A stretch of 64,000 bases of DNA from JAUIJL01 sp965366625 (lineage in GTDB: Bacteria; Acidobacteriota; Thermoanaerobaculia; Multivoradales; J023), in NCBI GenBank assembly GCA_965366625.1, contig CBDUGP010000026.1, forward strand, positions 1 to 64,000. The letters run 5' to 3'. Below, piece by piece: positions 25,941 through 34,593 of this stretch. The first letter of the stretch is position 1; each line of letters opens with the position of its first letter. The notes beneath the pieces are model-generated. The model was not told the origin of the DNA. It ran no database searches and saw only the letters and a program-made list of their open reading frames with translations. The translations under genes were made by a program, and so were the position numbers.

Positions 25941-27863
25941 ATGAGATTTTCGTTTATGAAACCTTTCGCCGTGGGACCTTCTTCCGTCGGACCCTTCTTC
26001 ACGAGACCCTCGTTGGCTTTGATGCTGGCGTTGGCGTTGTTGGCTCCCGGGCAGATGCTCGCGGACGACTCCAGCCCCGGTAGCTTCGAGGGCGAGATCT
26101 TGATCGGTTATCGGTGGGTCGACGTGGACGGCGCGCAGCGCAAATTCCGAGAGGATCTAAACCAAGAAGACGGCCCGATTCTCTATCAGCTGGACTTCGA
26201 TCTGGTGCCCGAAGGGGGAGCAGAGGGACAACGTCGGCTTTTCGACCGGATCGAACTCGACATCAACGATCTGGGATCCCGGGCGTTCGAAACCCTGCAC
26301 CTGGGGGTCCGAAAATACGGTGCTTATACCTTCAAATTGGATCGTCGGCGATCCGAGTATTTTTACGAGGACATCATCGTACCGCCGGAGCTGGCCAGCG
26401 TTCGAGCGTCCACGGGCGGTGACTTCCACCATTTCGATTTTGAGCGGTTGCGCACCCGAGCCCAGCTGGACCTATTTCTCTCCAAGAAGGCGACCCTGAG
26501 CTTCGACTTCGACCAGCACACGAAACAGGGAGAGAGCACGACGACCCTCGACATCAGCCGAGACGAGTTCGAGGTCGACAAACCGATTGATGAGCGTTTA
26601 CAGACCTCAACTTTAGGCTTTTCCTACACGTGGGATAAGGCCACCTTGATTCTGGAAGAGAGGCTGCGCGAGTATTCGAATGTGGTCGAGGTGTTTTTGC
26701 CCGGGTTCTCCGAAGGTGAAACTCCCGGCCCGGCGACCCTCGACTTTTATTTCTTCGACCAACCCTACGATTACGAGAGCCGGGAGCACGCCGTCAAGGT
26801 GGTGGCACGGCCCACAGATCGTTTGGACGTCCGCCTAGCCGCCGAGCAGCACGATCTGAGCTTCCAGCTCGAGGCGGAGGAGGACGTGCAGGGACTGGAT
26901 TTCCGCGGAAATCCGTTCTCCGGCTTCGCGGGGGGCGAGGGGGAGATTGATCGAGAACTGTCGTTCTTTGACTTGGAAATGGTTTGCTCGGTCACCGAAC
27001 GAGTTGGGCTGGTGGGCTCCGTGCGACGCTACAGCCTCGATCAAGAGGCAAGCTCGAATCTGGGCGACGATCTCAACACCGGCCGATGGCAGATCGACAC
27101 CACCGGTTATGAGGCGGGTTTGGTGGTCTCCCTCGATCATGGCTGGACCCTGGGCGCCGGTTTGATGACCGAGAGTCGCGAGGTGAGCTTCAGTGAACTC
27201 GAAAACGGCGAGGGGGCAATTCTCGACGATGCCGAGACCGATAGCGACGGCTATTATTTGAATGCCTTGTGGAGACCCCGCAAGGAGTTCGAAATCAGCG
27301 CCAAGCTCGACGTCAACTCGATCGATGATCCGGTCACCCTGGCCACGCCCACCGACCGTTCACGCCTTCGTCTGCGGGCCCGGCATCGCTGGTCCAACGG
27401 TTTCTCAATGTCGGCGGTCTACCAGCTCACCGATTTCGAAAACGACGGGTCCGGATGGGCGGCGGAGACCGAGAAAATCGCCCTGCGTGCGGGCTGCAAC
27501 GTGGATGGTGTCGAATTCTCGGTGGGTTATACCCAAATCGACATCGAGCGTGAGATCGATTCCCTGATCAACGAGGTCTTGCTTTTCGATGACCTCTACC
27601 GGGCGGACACCGATTTCATCGATGCCCGCATCCGTTGGCGTGCGACCGAAAAGCTCAGCCTGGGCGGTGCGGTCCGCCTCTACGACAACGACGGTAGCTT
27701 TGCCCTCGAACGGGAGGAATATCGCGCATTCGCTGAAATTCGGCTGCGTTCAAACTACCTCCTGGGCCTCACCTACCGAAGCCTCGACTACGACGAGGCG
27801 GCGCAGAGCTTCGACGACTACAGCGCCGACATTGCCGAGCTGTCGGTGGGTTATCGCTTCTGA
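25941..27863 (+). CDS. MtrB/PioB-like outer-membrane beta-barrel
   Basis: The protein has 640 residues. A long leader (about 1-41, ending QMLADD) contains a near-duplicated VGPSSVGPFF. The mature protein is rich in alternating polar/aromatic strands with short acidic turns (GEILIGYRWVDVDG, EFSVGYTQIDIER, AEIRLRSNYLLGLTYRSLD) and ends VGYRF with the C-terminal Phe of outer-membrane barrels. With the decaheme gene just upstream it forms the MtrAB/PioAB pair. The N-terminal C-x-x-C of Shewanella MtrB is not present. GAGGTGA precedes the ATG at 25941. The barrel would sheathe the heme wire across the outer membrane. Confidence 0.85.
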   Translation: MRFSFMKPFAVGPSSVGPFFTRPSLALMLALALLAPGQMLADDSSPGSFEGEILIGYRWVDVDGAQRKFREDLNQEDGPILYQLDFDLVPEGGAEGQRRLFDRIELDINDLGSRAFETLHLGVRKYGAYTFKLDRRRSEYFYEDIIVPPELASVRASTGGDFHHFDFERLRTRAQLDLFLSKKATLSFDFDQHTKQGESTTTLDISRDEFEVDKPIDERLQTSTLGFSYTWDKATLILEERLREYSNVVEVFLPGFSEGETPGPATLDFYFFDQPYDYESREHAVKVVARPTDRLDVRLAAEQHDLSFQLEAEEDVQGLDFRGNPFSGFAGGEGEIDRELSFFDLEMVCSVTERVGLVGSVRRYSLDQEASSNLGDDLNTGRWQIDTTGYEAGLVVSLDHGWTLGAGLMTESREVSFSELENGEGAILDDAETDSDGYYLNALWRPRKEFEISAKLDVNSIDDPVTLATPTDRSRLRLRARHRWSNGFSMSAVYQLTDFENDGSGWAAETEKIALRAGCNVDGVEFSVGYTQIDIEREIDSLINEVLLFDDLYRADTDFIDARIRWRATEKLSLGGAVRLYDNDGSFALEREEYRAFAEIRLRSNYLLGLTYRSLDYDEAAQSFDDYSADIAELSVGYRF

Positions 27864-27913
27864 TTGGTGTCGGTCCGAGGGCCGTCCGGCCGATCTGAGC
27901 TGTGCGGTTTAGG

Positions 27914-29494
27914 TCACCAGGTGTCGACGAAACCGCGACTCTCCGCCCCCGGTGTTTTCTTGTGGGCGGAGGTCAATGCGGAAACGATCACCCGTCGGGT
28001 TTCAGCGGGATCGATCACCCCGTCGATCTCCAGGAACGAAGCGGCTTCCGTGGCTCGACCCTGCCGATAGAGCCGTTGCAGCAGCTCGTTGAAGAGGGTT
28101 TCCCGCGCTTGTGGGTCGGGCGCTGCCTCGAGTTCGCGTTTGAAACCCAAGCGCACCGCCCCTTCCAGCCCCATGGCGCCAAATTCGCCCTGGGGCCAAG
28201 CGACGGTGTAGTCGGGGCGGTTCAGGCTGCCGCCGGCCATGGCCATGGCCCCCAGGCCGTAGCCCTTGCGCAAGAAAACGCAGATCCACGGCACCCGAAC
28301 CCGGGCGCCGACCACGAAGAGCCGGCTCATGCGCCGCACTGCGGCCTGCTTTTCGCTGTCCGGGCCGACCATGAACCCGGGGGTGTCGCATAGGGAAAGC
28401 ACTGGAATCCCAAAGGCATCCAATAATTGCAGGAATCGGCCCGCCTTTTCCGCCGCTTCGGCGTCGATGGCACCCCCAAGCACCCGGGTATCGTTGGCCA
28501 ACAAGCCCAAGGGCCGACCCTCGATGCGAACGAAGGCGGTGATCAAGCTGCTGCCGTAGTCCCGCCGTAGCTCGATAAAAGAGCCTTCGTCCGCCAGGGT
28601 TTCGATCAGCGGTCGGGCTTTGTAGCTGAACCTGCGATCCTCCGGTAGGGCATCTCGGAGGGCTTTTTGGTCCTGGGCGGTCCACGCTTCGACATTGCCT
28701 TGAAAATAGCCGAGGACTTTCCTAGCGATGGCGGTGGCATCCGCTTCATCCTCGGCAACCACGTCCACCACGCCATTGCTCGACTGCACCTCGATCGGGC
28801 CGATTTCTTTGGGGCCGAAAGCCCCCAGGCCGCCGCCTTCGATCATCGCCGGGCCGGCCATGCCGATCCACGAGCTGCGGGTGGCGATGGTGATGTCGGC
28901 GCTGCCGAAGAGCGCTGCGTTGCCGGCAAAGCAATAACCGTGGCCGATGGCGATGCGGGGAACTTTGCCGCTGAGGGCGGCCCAAGCGGCGAAGCTCGGC
29001 ACGGTCAACCCGGAACTCATGGTGAGCACGTCTACATCTCCAGGGCGTCCACCTCCGCCTTCGGCATACATCACCACCGGCAGCTTCAGCTGCTCGGCGA
29101 CCGCGAAGATCCGATCCAGCTTGAGGTGGTGAAAATAGCCCTGGGTGCCGGCCAAGACGGTGTAGTCGTTGGCGATCACCGCCGTCCATCCGGCCTCGTC
29201 GCCGAAGAGTCGTCCATTAACCGTGCCGATACCCGTGATCACGCCGTCGGCGGGAGTTTCCCGGCGCAGCTCCTCCAGGTCCCGTCGGCTGCGTTGGGCC
29301 GCCACCGCCAGCTGCCCATATTCCACGAACGAGCCGTCGTCACATAGATCGTCGAGATTCTCGCGCGCCGTGCGCGAGCCCTTCGAGGCGCGCCGCGCCA
29401 CCGCCTCGGGCCGGGCCGAGTCTTGGGTCTGCTCGAGACGGGCGCACAGCTCGTCGAGAGGCGAGGGGAGGCCGTCTTCAGGCCTATGGGGCAT
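27914..29494 (-). CDS. Acyl-CoA carboxylase carboxyltransferase subunit
   Basis: The protein has 526 residues, the normal size for the beta subunits of propionyl-, acetyl- or methylcrotonyl-CoA carboxylase, which move CO2 from carboxybiotin to an acyl-CoA. Visible parts are RTARENLDDLCDDGSFVEYG, the VIANDYTVLAGTQGYFHHLK region, GGGGRPGDVD, and in the second half SLCDTPGFMVGP, GYGLGAMAMAGGS and a WPQGEFGAMG stretch. The biotin carboxylase and biotin carrier are not nearby, so it must work with distant genes. Its ATG lies 11 bp inside the preceding secreted-protein gene, so the two are likely cotranscribed although their roles look unrelated. Confidence 0.93.
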   Translation of the reverse strand: MPHRPEDGLPSPLDELCARLEQTQDSARPEAVARRASKGSRTARENLDDLCDDGSFVEYGQLAVAAQRSRRDLEELRRETPADGVITGIGTVNGRLFGDEAGWTAVIANDYTVLAGTQGYFHHLKLDRIFAVAEQLKLPVVMYAEGGGGRPGDVDVLTMSSGLTVPSFAAWAALSGKVPRIAIGHGYCFAGNAALFGSADITIATRSSWIGMAGPAMIEGGGLGAFGPKEIGPIEVQSSNGVVDVVAEDEADATAIARKVLGYFQGNVEAWTAQDQKALRDALPEDRRFSYKARPLIETLADEGSFIELRRDYGSSLITAFVRIEGRPLGLLANDTRVLGGAIDAEAAEKAGRFLQLLDAFGIPVLSLCDTPGFMVGPDSEKQAAVRRMSRLFVVGARVRVPWICVFLRKGYGLGAMAMAGGSLNRPDYTVAWPQGEFGAMGLEGAVRLGFKRELEAAPDPQARETLFNELLQRLYRQGRATEAASFLEIDGVIDPAETRRVIVSALTSAHKKTPGAESRGFVDTW

Positions 29495-30374
29495 CGAGGC
29501 AGAAGCCCTTCAGACCCACCGAAAAAAGGCCCGATGCATCGTGGGTTACGGAGGCTGCGCCGCCACCGAAACCGTCGTCGACGTTTTCGAACCGGAAATC
29601 CAGGGATCCGAAGTTGGTGCCTTCGTTGACCAGCGTGGAAGCGTTGAGCTGGAAGGAAAAGTCGTCGGTCCAAATATTGAAGTTGTTGACCATGTTGCCC
29701 GCCTCGTCATAGGCCGTTCCGGTCACCGACGGCGGATCGAGCATGGTGTTGCCGCCGAGAGGCAGGTCGAGCATGAAGGTGATCACAGTGCCGCCCGAAA
29801 AACCGCCGCCGAGTAAGAAACGCACCTTATAAGCTTCGCAAAACTCACCAGCGTCGATATCAATCGGAATCTCACCGAAGGCGAAGGCCTCAGAAGGTGT
29901 CGCTTGAAAATAATCGGCGGTAATCGGTGCATCGGCGGAAATCCGAGCCCAGCCTCGGATGAAACCATCGGAGTCGGCAACTTGACCCCCGAGAACATCT
30001 CGTAAGTTCACGGTCCAAACTTCCTTGGAATCCATGCTGCGCTGCTGTTCCACCAGAGGTGTAGAGCTGTTGGAAGGGTGATATTGGACCGTCACGATTT
30101 GGGTGGCGTTGTGCTCGTTGCGAATACCGATCAAAGTGGAGTCTCCACCGGGATCCTCGGTGTCGATCCGGAAGTGGGGCAGGATATAAAGGCTGCTCGG
30201 CCGCTCGGCTGTGTGGGCGAAGCCAGATGCACTCGGGGTGCTCGGATCGAGAGCCGGTCGATCGATTTTGACCGCAGCCGCCTTGGACGGAGGAAGAATT
30301 TCAACCACCGTCTGGGCGTTGGCTGCAGTGGTTAGGAGGAGGAGAGCAAGAGCCGTGATGAACTTGTTGGCCAT
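29484..30374 (-). CDS. Secreted protein of unknown function
   Basis: The product has 296 residues from the ATG at 30374, which has AAGGAGCTACTCTTC before it and begins a clear signal peptide (MANKFITALALLLLTTAANA). The longer open frame to 30614 is not protein-like. The mature part is beta-rich, with YILPHFRIDTEDPGGDSTLIG, VTVQYHPSN, RGWARISADAPITADYF and FTTT-free strand-turn patterns, and two cysteines. It resembles the secreted beta-sandwich proteins seen next to sensors or exported enzymes in Acidobacteriota, but I cannot assign a family. It overlaps the carboxyltransferase gene by 11 bp. Confidence 0.75.
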   Translation of the reverse strand: MANKFITALALLLLTTAANAQTVVEILPPSKAAAVKIDRPALDPSTPSASGFAHTAERPSSLYILPHFRIDTEDPGGDSTLIGIRNEHNATQIVTVQYHPSNSSTPLVEQQRSMDSKEVWTVNLRDVLGGQVADSDGFIRGWARISADAPITADYFQATPSEAFAFGEIPIDIDAGEFCEAYKVRFLLGGGFSGGTVITFMLDLPLGGNTMLDPPSVTGTAYDEAGNMVNNFNIWTDDFSFQLNASTLVNEGTNFGSLDFRFENVDDGFGGGAASVTHDASGLFSVGLKGFCLDAP

Positions 30375-30539
30375 GAAGAGTAGCTCCTTACAATGCGTTG
30401 GCGGCTTTCGGGTGTCCGCTGAGCGGAGAGGTTCCTTAGGGCTCGCCTTGGTGAAATTTCGTGACTTGAGGATATCGAAGGCTGCGGTGTTTTGGCACAT
30501 TCTCATAGGCTGCGGTGCTTCTGCGACTCGCGAAGTCTG

Positions 30540-30798
30540 GATTTGGATGGCCGATTGGATCTTTTCCTGCAGGTTTGTGACGTGGCCTACGCCCATCGTC
30601 AGTTGATCGTGCACCGGGATCTAAAACCTTCGAATATCCTGGCCGACGACGAGGGCGGGGTTCGTCTGCTGGATTTTGGGGTCGCCAAATGGCTCGACGA
30701 GGGGCTCAGGTGCTCGGGAAAATCATCCGGACACTCTCGCAACCCAGAACCAATTGGCCGAGATCCTCCGGCGCCGGGGGAAATTGGAAGTTAATTAG
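30540..30798 (+). pseudogene. Remnant of a Ser/Thr kinase-TPR gene
   Basis: One frame carries LDLFLQVCDVAYAHRQLIVHRD and then LKPSNILADDEGGVRLLDFGVAKWLDEG, the catalytic loop and DFG region of a Hanks kinase. It then loses sense. From 30718 another frame gives ENHPDTLATQNQLAEILRRRGK, a kinesin-light-chain-type TPR, and stops at 30796-30798. The activation segment, C-lobe and linker are gone. The N-lobe is also missing. It is a decayed gene with an internal deletion. Confidence 0.8.
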
Positions 30799-30997
30799 TT
30801 GCAAGCCTGCCCAACCCCGTGGTGCGGTTGCTTTGGGGACGGTCCTAGGGACACTTTTTCAGCAGCTCTGAGTTGTTCGCCCACCCGCAAGGATGGGATT
30901 GATCTACCTGTTGGCGGGGTGTTTTGAGTGGCGGCGTGTTCCACAATGGATCGACACCGTAGTCTGTCGCTCTTTCACCCGTCCATAGGAGAGCCCC

Positions 30998-31411
30998 ATG
31001 TCTGAGTCGAAACAGTCTTTTTCTTTTCGATGGTTAATTGTGTGTTTGTTGTGGGTTGCTCCCCATGCATTGTGGGCTCAAGATCCGGGCAAAGCGGTCT
31101 TAGGCAAGCATATCTACCGATCGTATTGCGCATCTTGTCACGGTGCGACCGGGCAAGGGGACGGCAGCCTGGCTGAAATGCTGACGGTCAAACCCAGTGA
31201 TCTGACCGTGCTGGCGAGAGACAATAAGGGCGAATTTCCCGCCGAGCGAACCCGCAAGGTGATCGACGGTCGAGAGAAAGTGAAAGGCCACGGTAGTGGT
31301 GAGATGCCGGCCTGGGGCGACGCCTTCCAAACTGTGTCGGAAAACGAGCAAGCCGTGGTGGAGAAAATAGATCGGCTGGTGCATTTTCTGCAATCGATCC
31401 AAGTTAACTAG
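30998..31411 (+). CDS. Exported monoheme cytochrome c
   Basis: The protein has 137 residues with a signal peptide (about 1-30, ALWA). The heme site is YRSYCASCHGATGQGDG, followed by KPSDLTVLARDNKGEFP and a GEMPAWGDAF segment that supplies the axial Met. This is a class I cytochrome c of the type seen with oxidases. TAGGAGAG precedes the ATG. Its stop codon TAG (31409-31411) is also the first bases of an inverted-repeat-bounded element. It stands alone, so its electron partners are unknown; the EET locus lies 3 kb upstream. Confidence 0.92.
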   Translation: MSESKQSFSFRWLIVCLLWVAPHALWAQDPGKAVLGKHIYRSYCASCHGATGQGDGSLAEMLTVKPSDLTVLARDNKGEFPAERTRKVIDGREKVKGHGSGEMPAWGDAFQTVSENEQAVVEKIDRLVHFLQSIQVN

Positions 31412-31642
31412 GGCCCATCCAGGAATGGATTCTCGGTGGGTCGGCGCGGCGCCCTGCGGCCTGGGCGGCCCCCACGTGCTCCGAACTCGCGCCACCGTTG
31501 CGCTGCCGTCGCAAATTACTGATGTGTAAGATCTTAAGCCGATCTATGTGCTGTATCGCTCAGACACGCTCGCTTTCCGTGCTCCGCGCGCCGCGCCTTC
31601 TAGACCTTCGAAAAGGCCAAAACTGGATGGGCCCTAACTAAC
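31403..31642. mobile_element. MITE-like element with terminal inverted repeats
   Basis: TAGGGCCCATCCAG (31409-31422) and its exact complement (31623-31636) bound 228 bp. The match extends outward by about 6 bases with 2 mismatches. No ORF lies inside. Related tips (GGGTCCATCCAGG, CCTGGATGGGTCC) occur near 40976 and 23444. The left tip overlaps the cytochrome stop codon. No target-site duplication could be fixed with confidence. Confidence 0.5.
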
Positions 31643-31669
31643 GACCGGCGCTCGGCGCTTGTACCCAAG

Positions 31670-31698
31670 AAAAAACCGGGCTTAAGGCCCGGTTTTTT
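31670..31698. terminator. Bidirectional Rho-independent terminator
   Basis: AAAAAACCGGGC pairs with GCCCGGTTTTTT around TTAAG. The A-run on one side and the T-run on the other make it work in both directions, ending the cytochrome transcript (plus) and the BON gene (minus). Confidence 0.92.
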
Positions 31699-31731
31699 CG
31701 AAGGTGGGTCGAGCGCAGCGGCCCGTTCCCT

Positions 31732-32325
31732 TTAGTCGGCGATGCTCAGCAGGTCGACAACCTCGTCCACACCCTTGCAGGATTTGACAGCCTTCAGCGC
31801 AATCTGGCGGTGACTGTCGTCGTCGAGTTCACCGCGCAAACTTACGCGGCCACCGGTAGCTTCGACTTCGATATCAAAGGCGTCCATTCCAAGCTCGGTG
31901 ATCAGCTCGGTTTTAACACGGCTTTCTAGCACTGCGTCCTTCACCTCGAGTTCGGCATCGCTTACGGCCTCACCCACGGGAGTCTCGGTGCTCTTTTTTT
32001 CGACCGCAAGCTTATTTTTGACCTTGGTGACTCCGTCGACAGAAAGGCTGACTTCTTTGGCCAGCTCCTGATTGGCACGGTTGTCGGCGGTGCCCATCAG
32101 AACCACGTGTCCTTGCTCAGCTTCGACATCCACGGTGAGCATGTCCCAACCGATGTGTTCGAGTAGGGCCGTTTTCACTCTCAGCTCTAGTGCGGCGTCG
32201 GCAATTTCAGATTCAATTTTTGAGGTGGTGTCAGTGGCCAGGACGGGCAGGGCGGCGAACATCAGGGCGGCAGTCAGCACACCGGTCAGCACGGACAGAC
32301 TGTTTTTTTGTGTTTGATTTCTCAT
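31732..32325 (-). CDS. Periplasmic protein with two BON domains
   Basis: The protein has 197 residues with a signal peptide (about 1-31, PVLA). Two BON modules are visible: LRVKTALLEHIGWDMLTVDV-type (45-110) with a VVLMGTADNRANQELAKEV stretch, and SRVKTELITELGMDAFDIEV-type (128-195) with GRVSLRGELDDDSHRQIALK and a VKSCKGVDEVVD end. BON proteins such as OsmY protect the envelope under osmotic stress. It lies about 100 bp downstream of the four-helix gene, with no terminator between, so it likely shares that gene's sigma-54 promoter. A bidirectional terminator follows. Confidence 0.93.
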   Translation of the reverse strand: MRNQTQKNSLSVLTGVLTAALMFAALPVLATDTTSKIESEIADAALELRVKTALLEHIGWDMLTVDVEAEQGHVVLMGTADNRANQELAKEVSLSVDGVTKVKNKLAVEKKSTETPVGEAVSDAELEVKDAVLESRVKTELITELGMDAFDIEVEATGGRVSLRGELDDDSHRQIALKAVKSCKGVDEVVDLLSIAD

Positions 32326-32427
32326 AAAACCTTCATGGTTGTTTCAATGGGTGGATGGGAAAGCGGATAGATCCCATCGCGGGTAGAAGTTTCTTACGAC
32401 GAGGAACGGAAAGTCCGGTCCGAGGGC

Positions 32428-32898
32428 TTACGCAGCTTTGCGCAGCTCTTGAATCAGATCGTGATGTTTTTTGACTTGTCGGAATTGGCTCATCAAGACA
32501 TCGTTCATGGCAGAGCCGGCGGTTTCGATCAGCAACTGCTCGTAGGTATCTTTGATCTTGTCTTCAGCGCGTTCCGCCTCAATGAGAACGACTTTGGGGT
32601 CGCCTGAGTTGATCGCAGCCCGGAAGGCAATCCAATGGCGATGGGCTTGTCCCATGAGGTTGCTGACCTCGGTGGGTTGCTCATCGTTGACCCGGATATA
32701 GCTCTTCAGCTCCCGAGCATGGGCGGTGCGAGTGGCTGCAACACCCCGGAAAACGTTCTCCACCGCGACGTGGTCCACCTTTTCGGCGGCTTCGCGAAGC
32801 GTTTCCGCGCTATCAGAGTTGGCCTCCACCAACTGCTGCAACGCGTCGATCGTTTTGGGCTCAAGGGAAAGCTTGGTTTCTAACGATTGGGCATTCAT
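32428..32898 (-). CDS. PA2169-type four-helix bundle stress protein (DUF2383)
   Basis: The protein has 156 residues from ATG 32898 with AGGAAGGA upstream (the frame is open 6 codons further). It is all-helical. IDALQQLVEANSDSAETLRE, a FRGVAATRTAHARELKSYI block and ERAEDKIKDTYEQLL fit the PA2169 family, a ferritin-like bundle of unknown function. Related proteins often accompany BON or OsmY genes. The sigma-54 promoter at 32968-32983 lies in the right place for a leader of about 60 bases. Expression is therefore probably under the NtrC-type regulator just upstream. Confidence 0.85.
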   Translation of the reverse strand: MNAQSLETKLSLEPKTIDALQQLVEANSDSAETLREAAEKVDHVAVENVFRGVAATRTAHARELKSYIRVNDEQPTEVSNLMGQAHRHWIAFRAAINSGDPKVVLIEAERAEDKIKDTYEQLLIETAGSAMNDVLMSQFRQVKKHHDLIQELRKAA

Positions 32899-32967
32899 AA
32901 AGATATCCTTCCTCAAAGTTGTTGCTCAATGTTGAGCCGGCTGATTTGGCCGACGTCATCATTAATA

Positions 32968-32983
32968 TGCAAGGCCAATGCCA
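32968..32983 (-). promoter_or_regulatory. Sigma-54 promoter of the four-helix/BON operon
   Basis: On the minus strand the bases read TGGCAT-TGGCC-TTGCA, against the consensus TGGCAC-N5-TTGCA: 10 of 11 positions match and the GG-to-GC spacing is the required 12. It lies about 70 bp upstream of the ATG at 32898. Confidence 0.8.
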
Positions 32984-33237
32984 GGAAGTGATATCAGATA
33001 GAAAGATGGGACAGCATAGAATGCATCTAATTGATTATAAATGGCTTATTGAATTGCCGGCGCCAATTCTCCAAAAGCTCATTGGAGGGATAGAACCATG
33101 GGAATTGAAATCCGATCGCAGGAAACGGAAGGATTTACAAAGACTCTTGCAATAGATACAAGTGAAGTAGATGCCAGGCGGACAAGGCCTCACCGCGGAG
33201 TCGGACCTGCGGTGGGGTCTGGCGAAACCGGAAGAAC
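32984..33237. promoter_or_regulatory. AT-rich upstream region of the sigma-54 promoter
   Basis: This stretch is more AT-rich than its surroundings and should hold enhancer sites for the NtrC-type activator. ATTTACAAAG (33133-33142) resembles the palindrome ATTTGCAAAT upstream of the second sigma-54 promoter in 8 of 10 bases. The plus-strand frame here is not convincing as a gene. Confidence 0.3.
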
Positions 33238-34593
33238 TCAGAAGTCGGAGTCTTCTCGGTCTTGGTAGGCGCGGAGCCGGTTATAGAGAGTTTTTAAGCT
33301 GATCCCCAGCTGTTCAGCAGCCGCAGGCTTGTCGCCGTCGTTGGCCTCGAGGGTGATTTTGATCAGCATTTTTTCAGCTTCTGCGATCGACATGCCAGGG
33401 TGCAGCTCAAGGGAGCCCTGCCTTTGGCTGGTTCCGCCGGTGATTTCGAGCGGCAAGGCATCGAGGTCCAAGACCTCGTCGGCGATGATGAATGCTCTTT
33501 GCACCGCATTGCGCAGCTCACGTACGTTGCCCGGCCAAGGAAAGCTGCGAATCGCTACCAGGGTATCGGGATGAAAGGTCTTTGTGACCCCTGCATCTTT
33601 CGATTGTTGCGCCAAGAAATGCTTGGCCAACAGCTCGATATCCCCCTGTCGCTCCCTCAGTGGAGGAAGATCTACGGGAAAGACCCTCAGTCGATAGAGC
33701 AAGTCTTCCCGCAGAATTCCTTCCTCTACCGCTTCAAATGGATCTCGATTGGTCGCCGATACGATGCGCACGTCGACATCCATCAATCGGTTGCCGCCGA
33801 CTCGGGTCAGCTTGCCGGTTTCAAGCACTCGAAGGAGCTTGACCTGCAGCTCCAAGGGCATTTCGGTGACCTCGTCCAAGAATAAGGTGCCGCCGTTGGC
33901 TTGCTCAAAGAGACCCGTGCGTTGGGAGTCGGCGCCGGTAAAAGCTCCCCGTTCGTGACCGAAGAGTTCGCTTTCGATGAGGGTCGGAGAGACGGCGCCG
34001 CAATTGACCGCCACGAAGGGCTGTTTTCGCCGTTTGCTCAATTGGTGAACGGTTTGGGCGGCCAGCTCTTTGCCCGTACCGCTTTCCCCCACCAAAAACA
34101 CCGTAGCTTCGGTGGGAGCGACTTTCTCCAACAGCTTGTACATCCTCTGCATGGGTTTGGACGTACCGACCATTTTTCCGAAACGACCCATGGACAGCAG
34201 CTCGCCGCGAAGTTTAGAAATCTCGTCTTTGAGCTCACGGGTCCGATTGACACCCGCCAACAAGGTCTTGAGCCGGGCCTCATCGACCGGTTTGGTCAAA
34301 TAATCGTAGGCGCCCAGGCGCAGGGCTTCGACGGCCGTGTCCACCGACGCCTCGCCGGTGATCAAAATGAATTCGATTGAGGCCTTCTCCTGGACGAGTT
34401 CCAGAATTTCGGTTCCACGACCGTCGGGCAGCATCAAGTCGCTGAGAATGACATTGGGTTGAAAGGAGTCGAGTACCCGGCGAGCTTCCGCTAGGGTCTG
34501 TGCCGTACGCACCTCGAATCCTTCCAATTCCACCAGGGTGGCGAGGGCGTTCAGAGTGTGGCGATCATCTTCGAGTACCAGAGCTTGGGTCAT
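33238..34593 (-). CDS. Sigma-54-dependent response regulator (NtrC family)
   Basis: The protein has 451 residues from ATG 34593, which overlaps the upstream gene by 4 bp; the frame is open further but that part is antisense-like. The receiver (about 1-115) has EDD, the Asp in VILSDLMLPDGRG, and LTKPVDEA. The AAA+ domain has GESGTGKE (Walker A), ELFGHERGAFTGA (sigma-54 contact loop), GGTLFLDEV and RLRVFPVDLPPLRER. The end carries a Fis-type helix-turn-helix (AEQLGISLKTLYNRLRAYQ). Two matching sigma-54 promoters lie on either side, which makes these the likely targets. Confidence 0.95.
   Translation of the reverse strand: MTQALVLEDDRHTLNALATLVELEGFEVRTAQTLAEARRVLDSFQPNVILSDLMLPDGRGTEILELVQEKASIEFILITGEASVDTAVEALRLGAYDYLTKPVDEARLKTLLAGVNRTRELKDEISKLRGELLSMGRFGKMVGTSKPMQRMYKLLEKVAPTEATVFLVGESGTGKELAAQTVHQLSKRRKQPFVAVNCGAVSPTLIESELFGHERGAFTGADSQRTGLFEQANGGTLFLDEVTEMPLELQVKLLRVLETGKLTRVGGNRLMDVDVRIVSATNRDPFEAVEEGILREDLLYRLRVFPVDLPPLRERQGDIELLAKHFLAQQSKDAGVTKTFHPDTLVAIRSFPWPGNVRELRNAVQRAFIIADEVLDLDALPLEITGGTSQRQGSLELHPGMSIAEAEKMLIKITLEANDGDKPAAAEQLGISLKTLYNRLRAYQDREDSDF

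Noticed and set aside
32919..33155. Plus-strand frame of 78 codons upstream of the sigma-54 promoter
   Set aside because: It has no ribosome-binding site, has AT-rich codons unlike its neighbours and overlaps the sigma-54 promoter and its upstream region.
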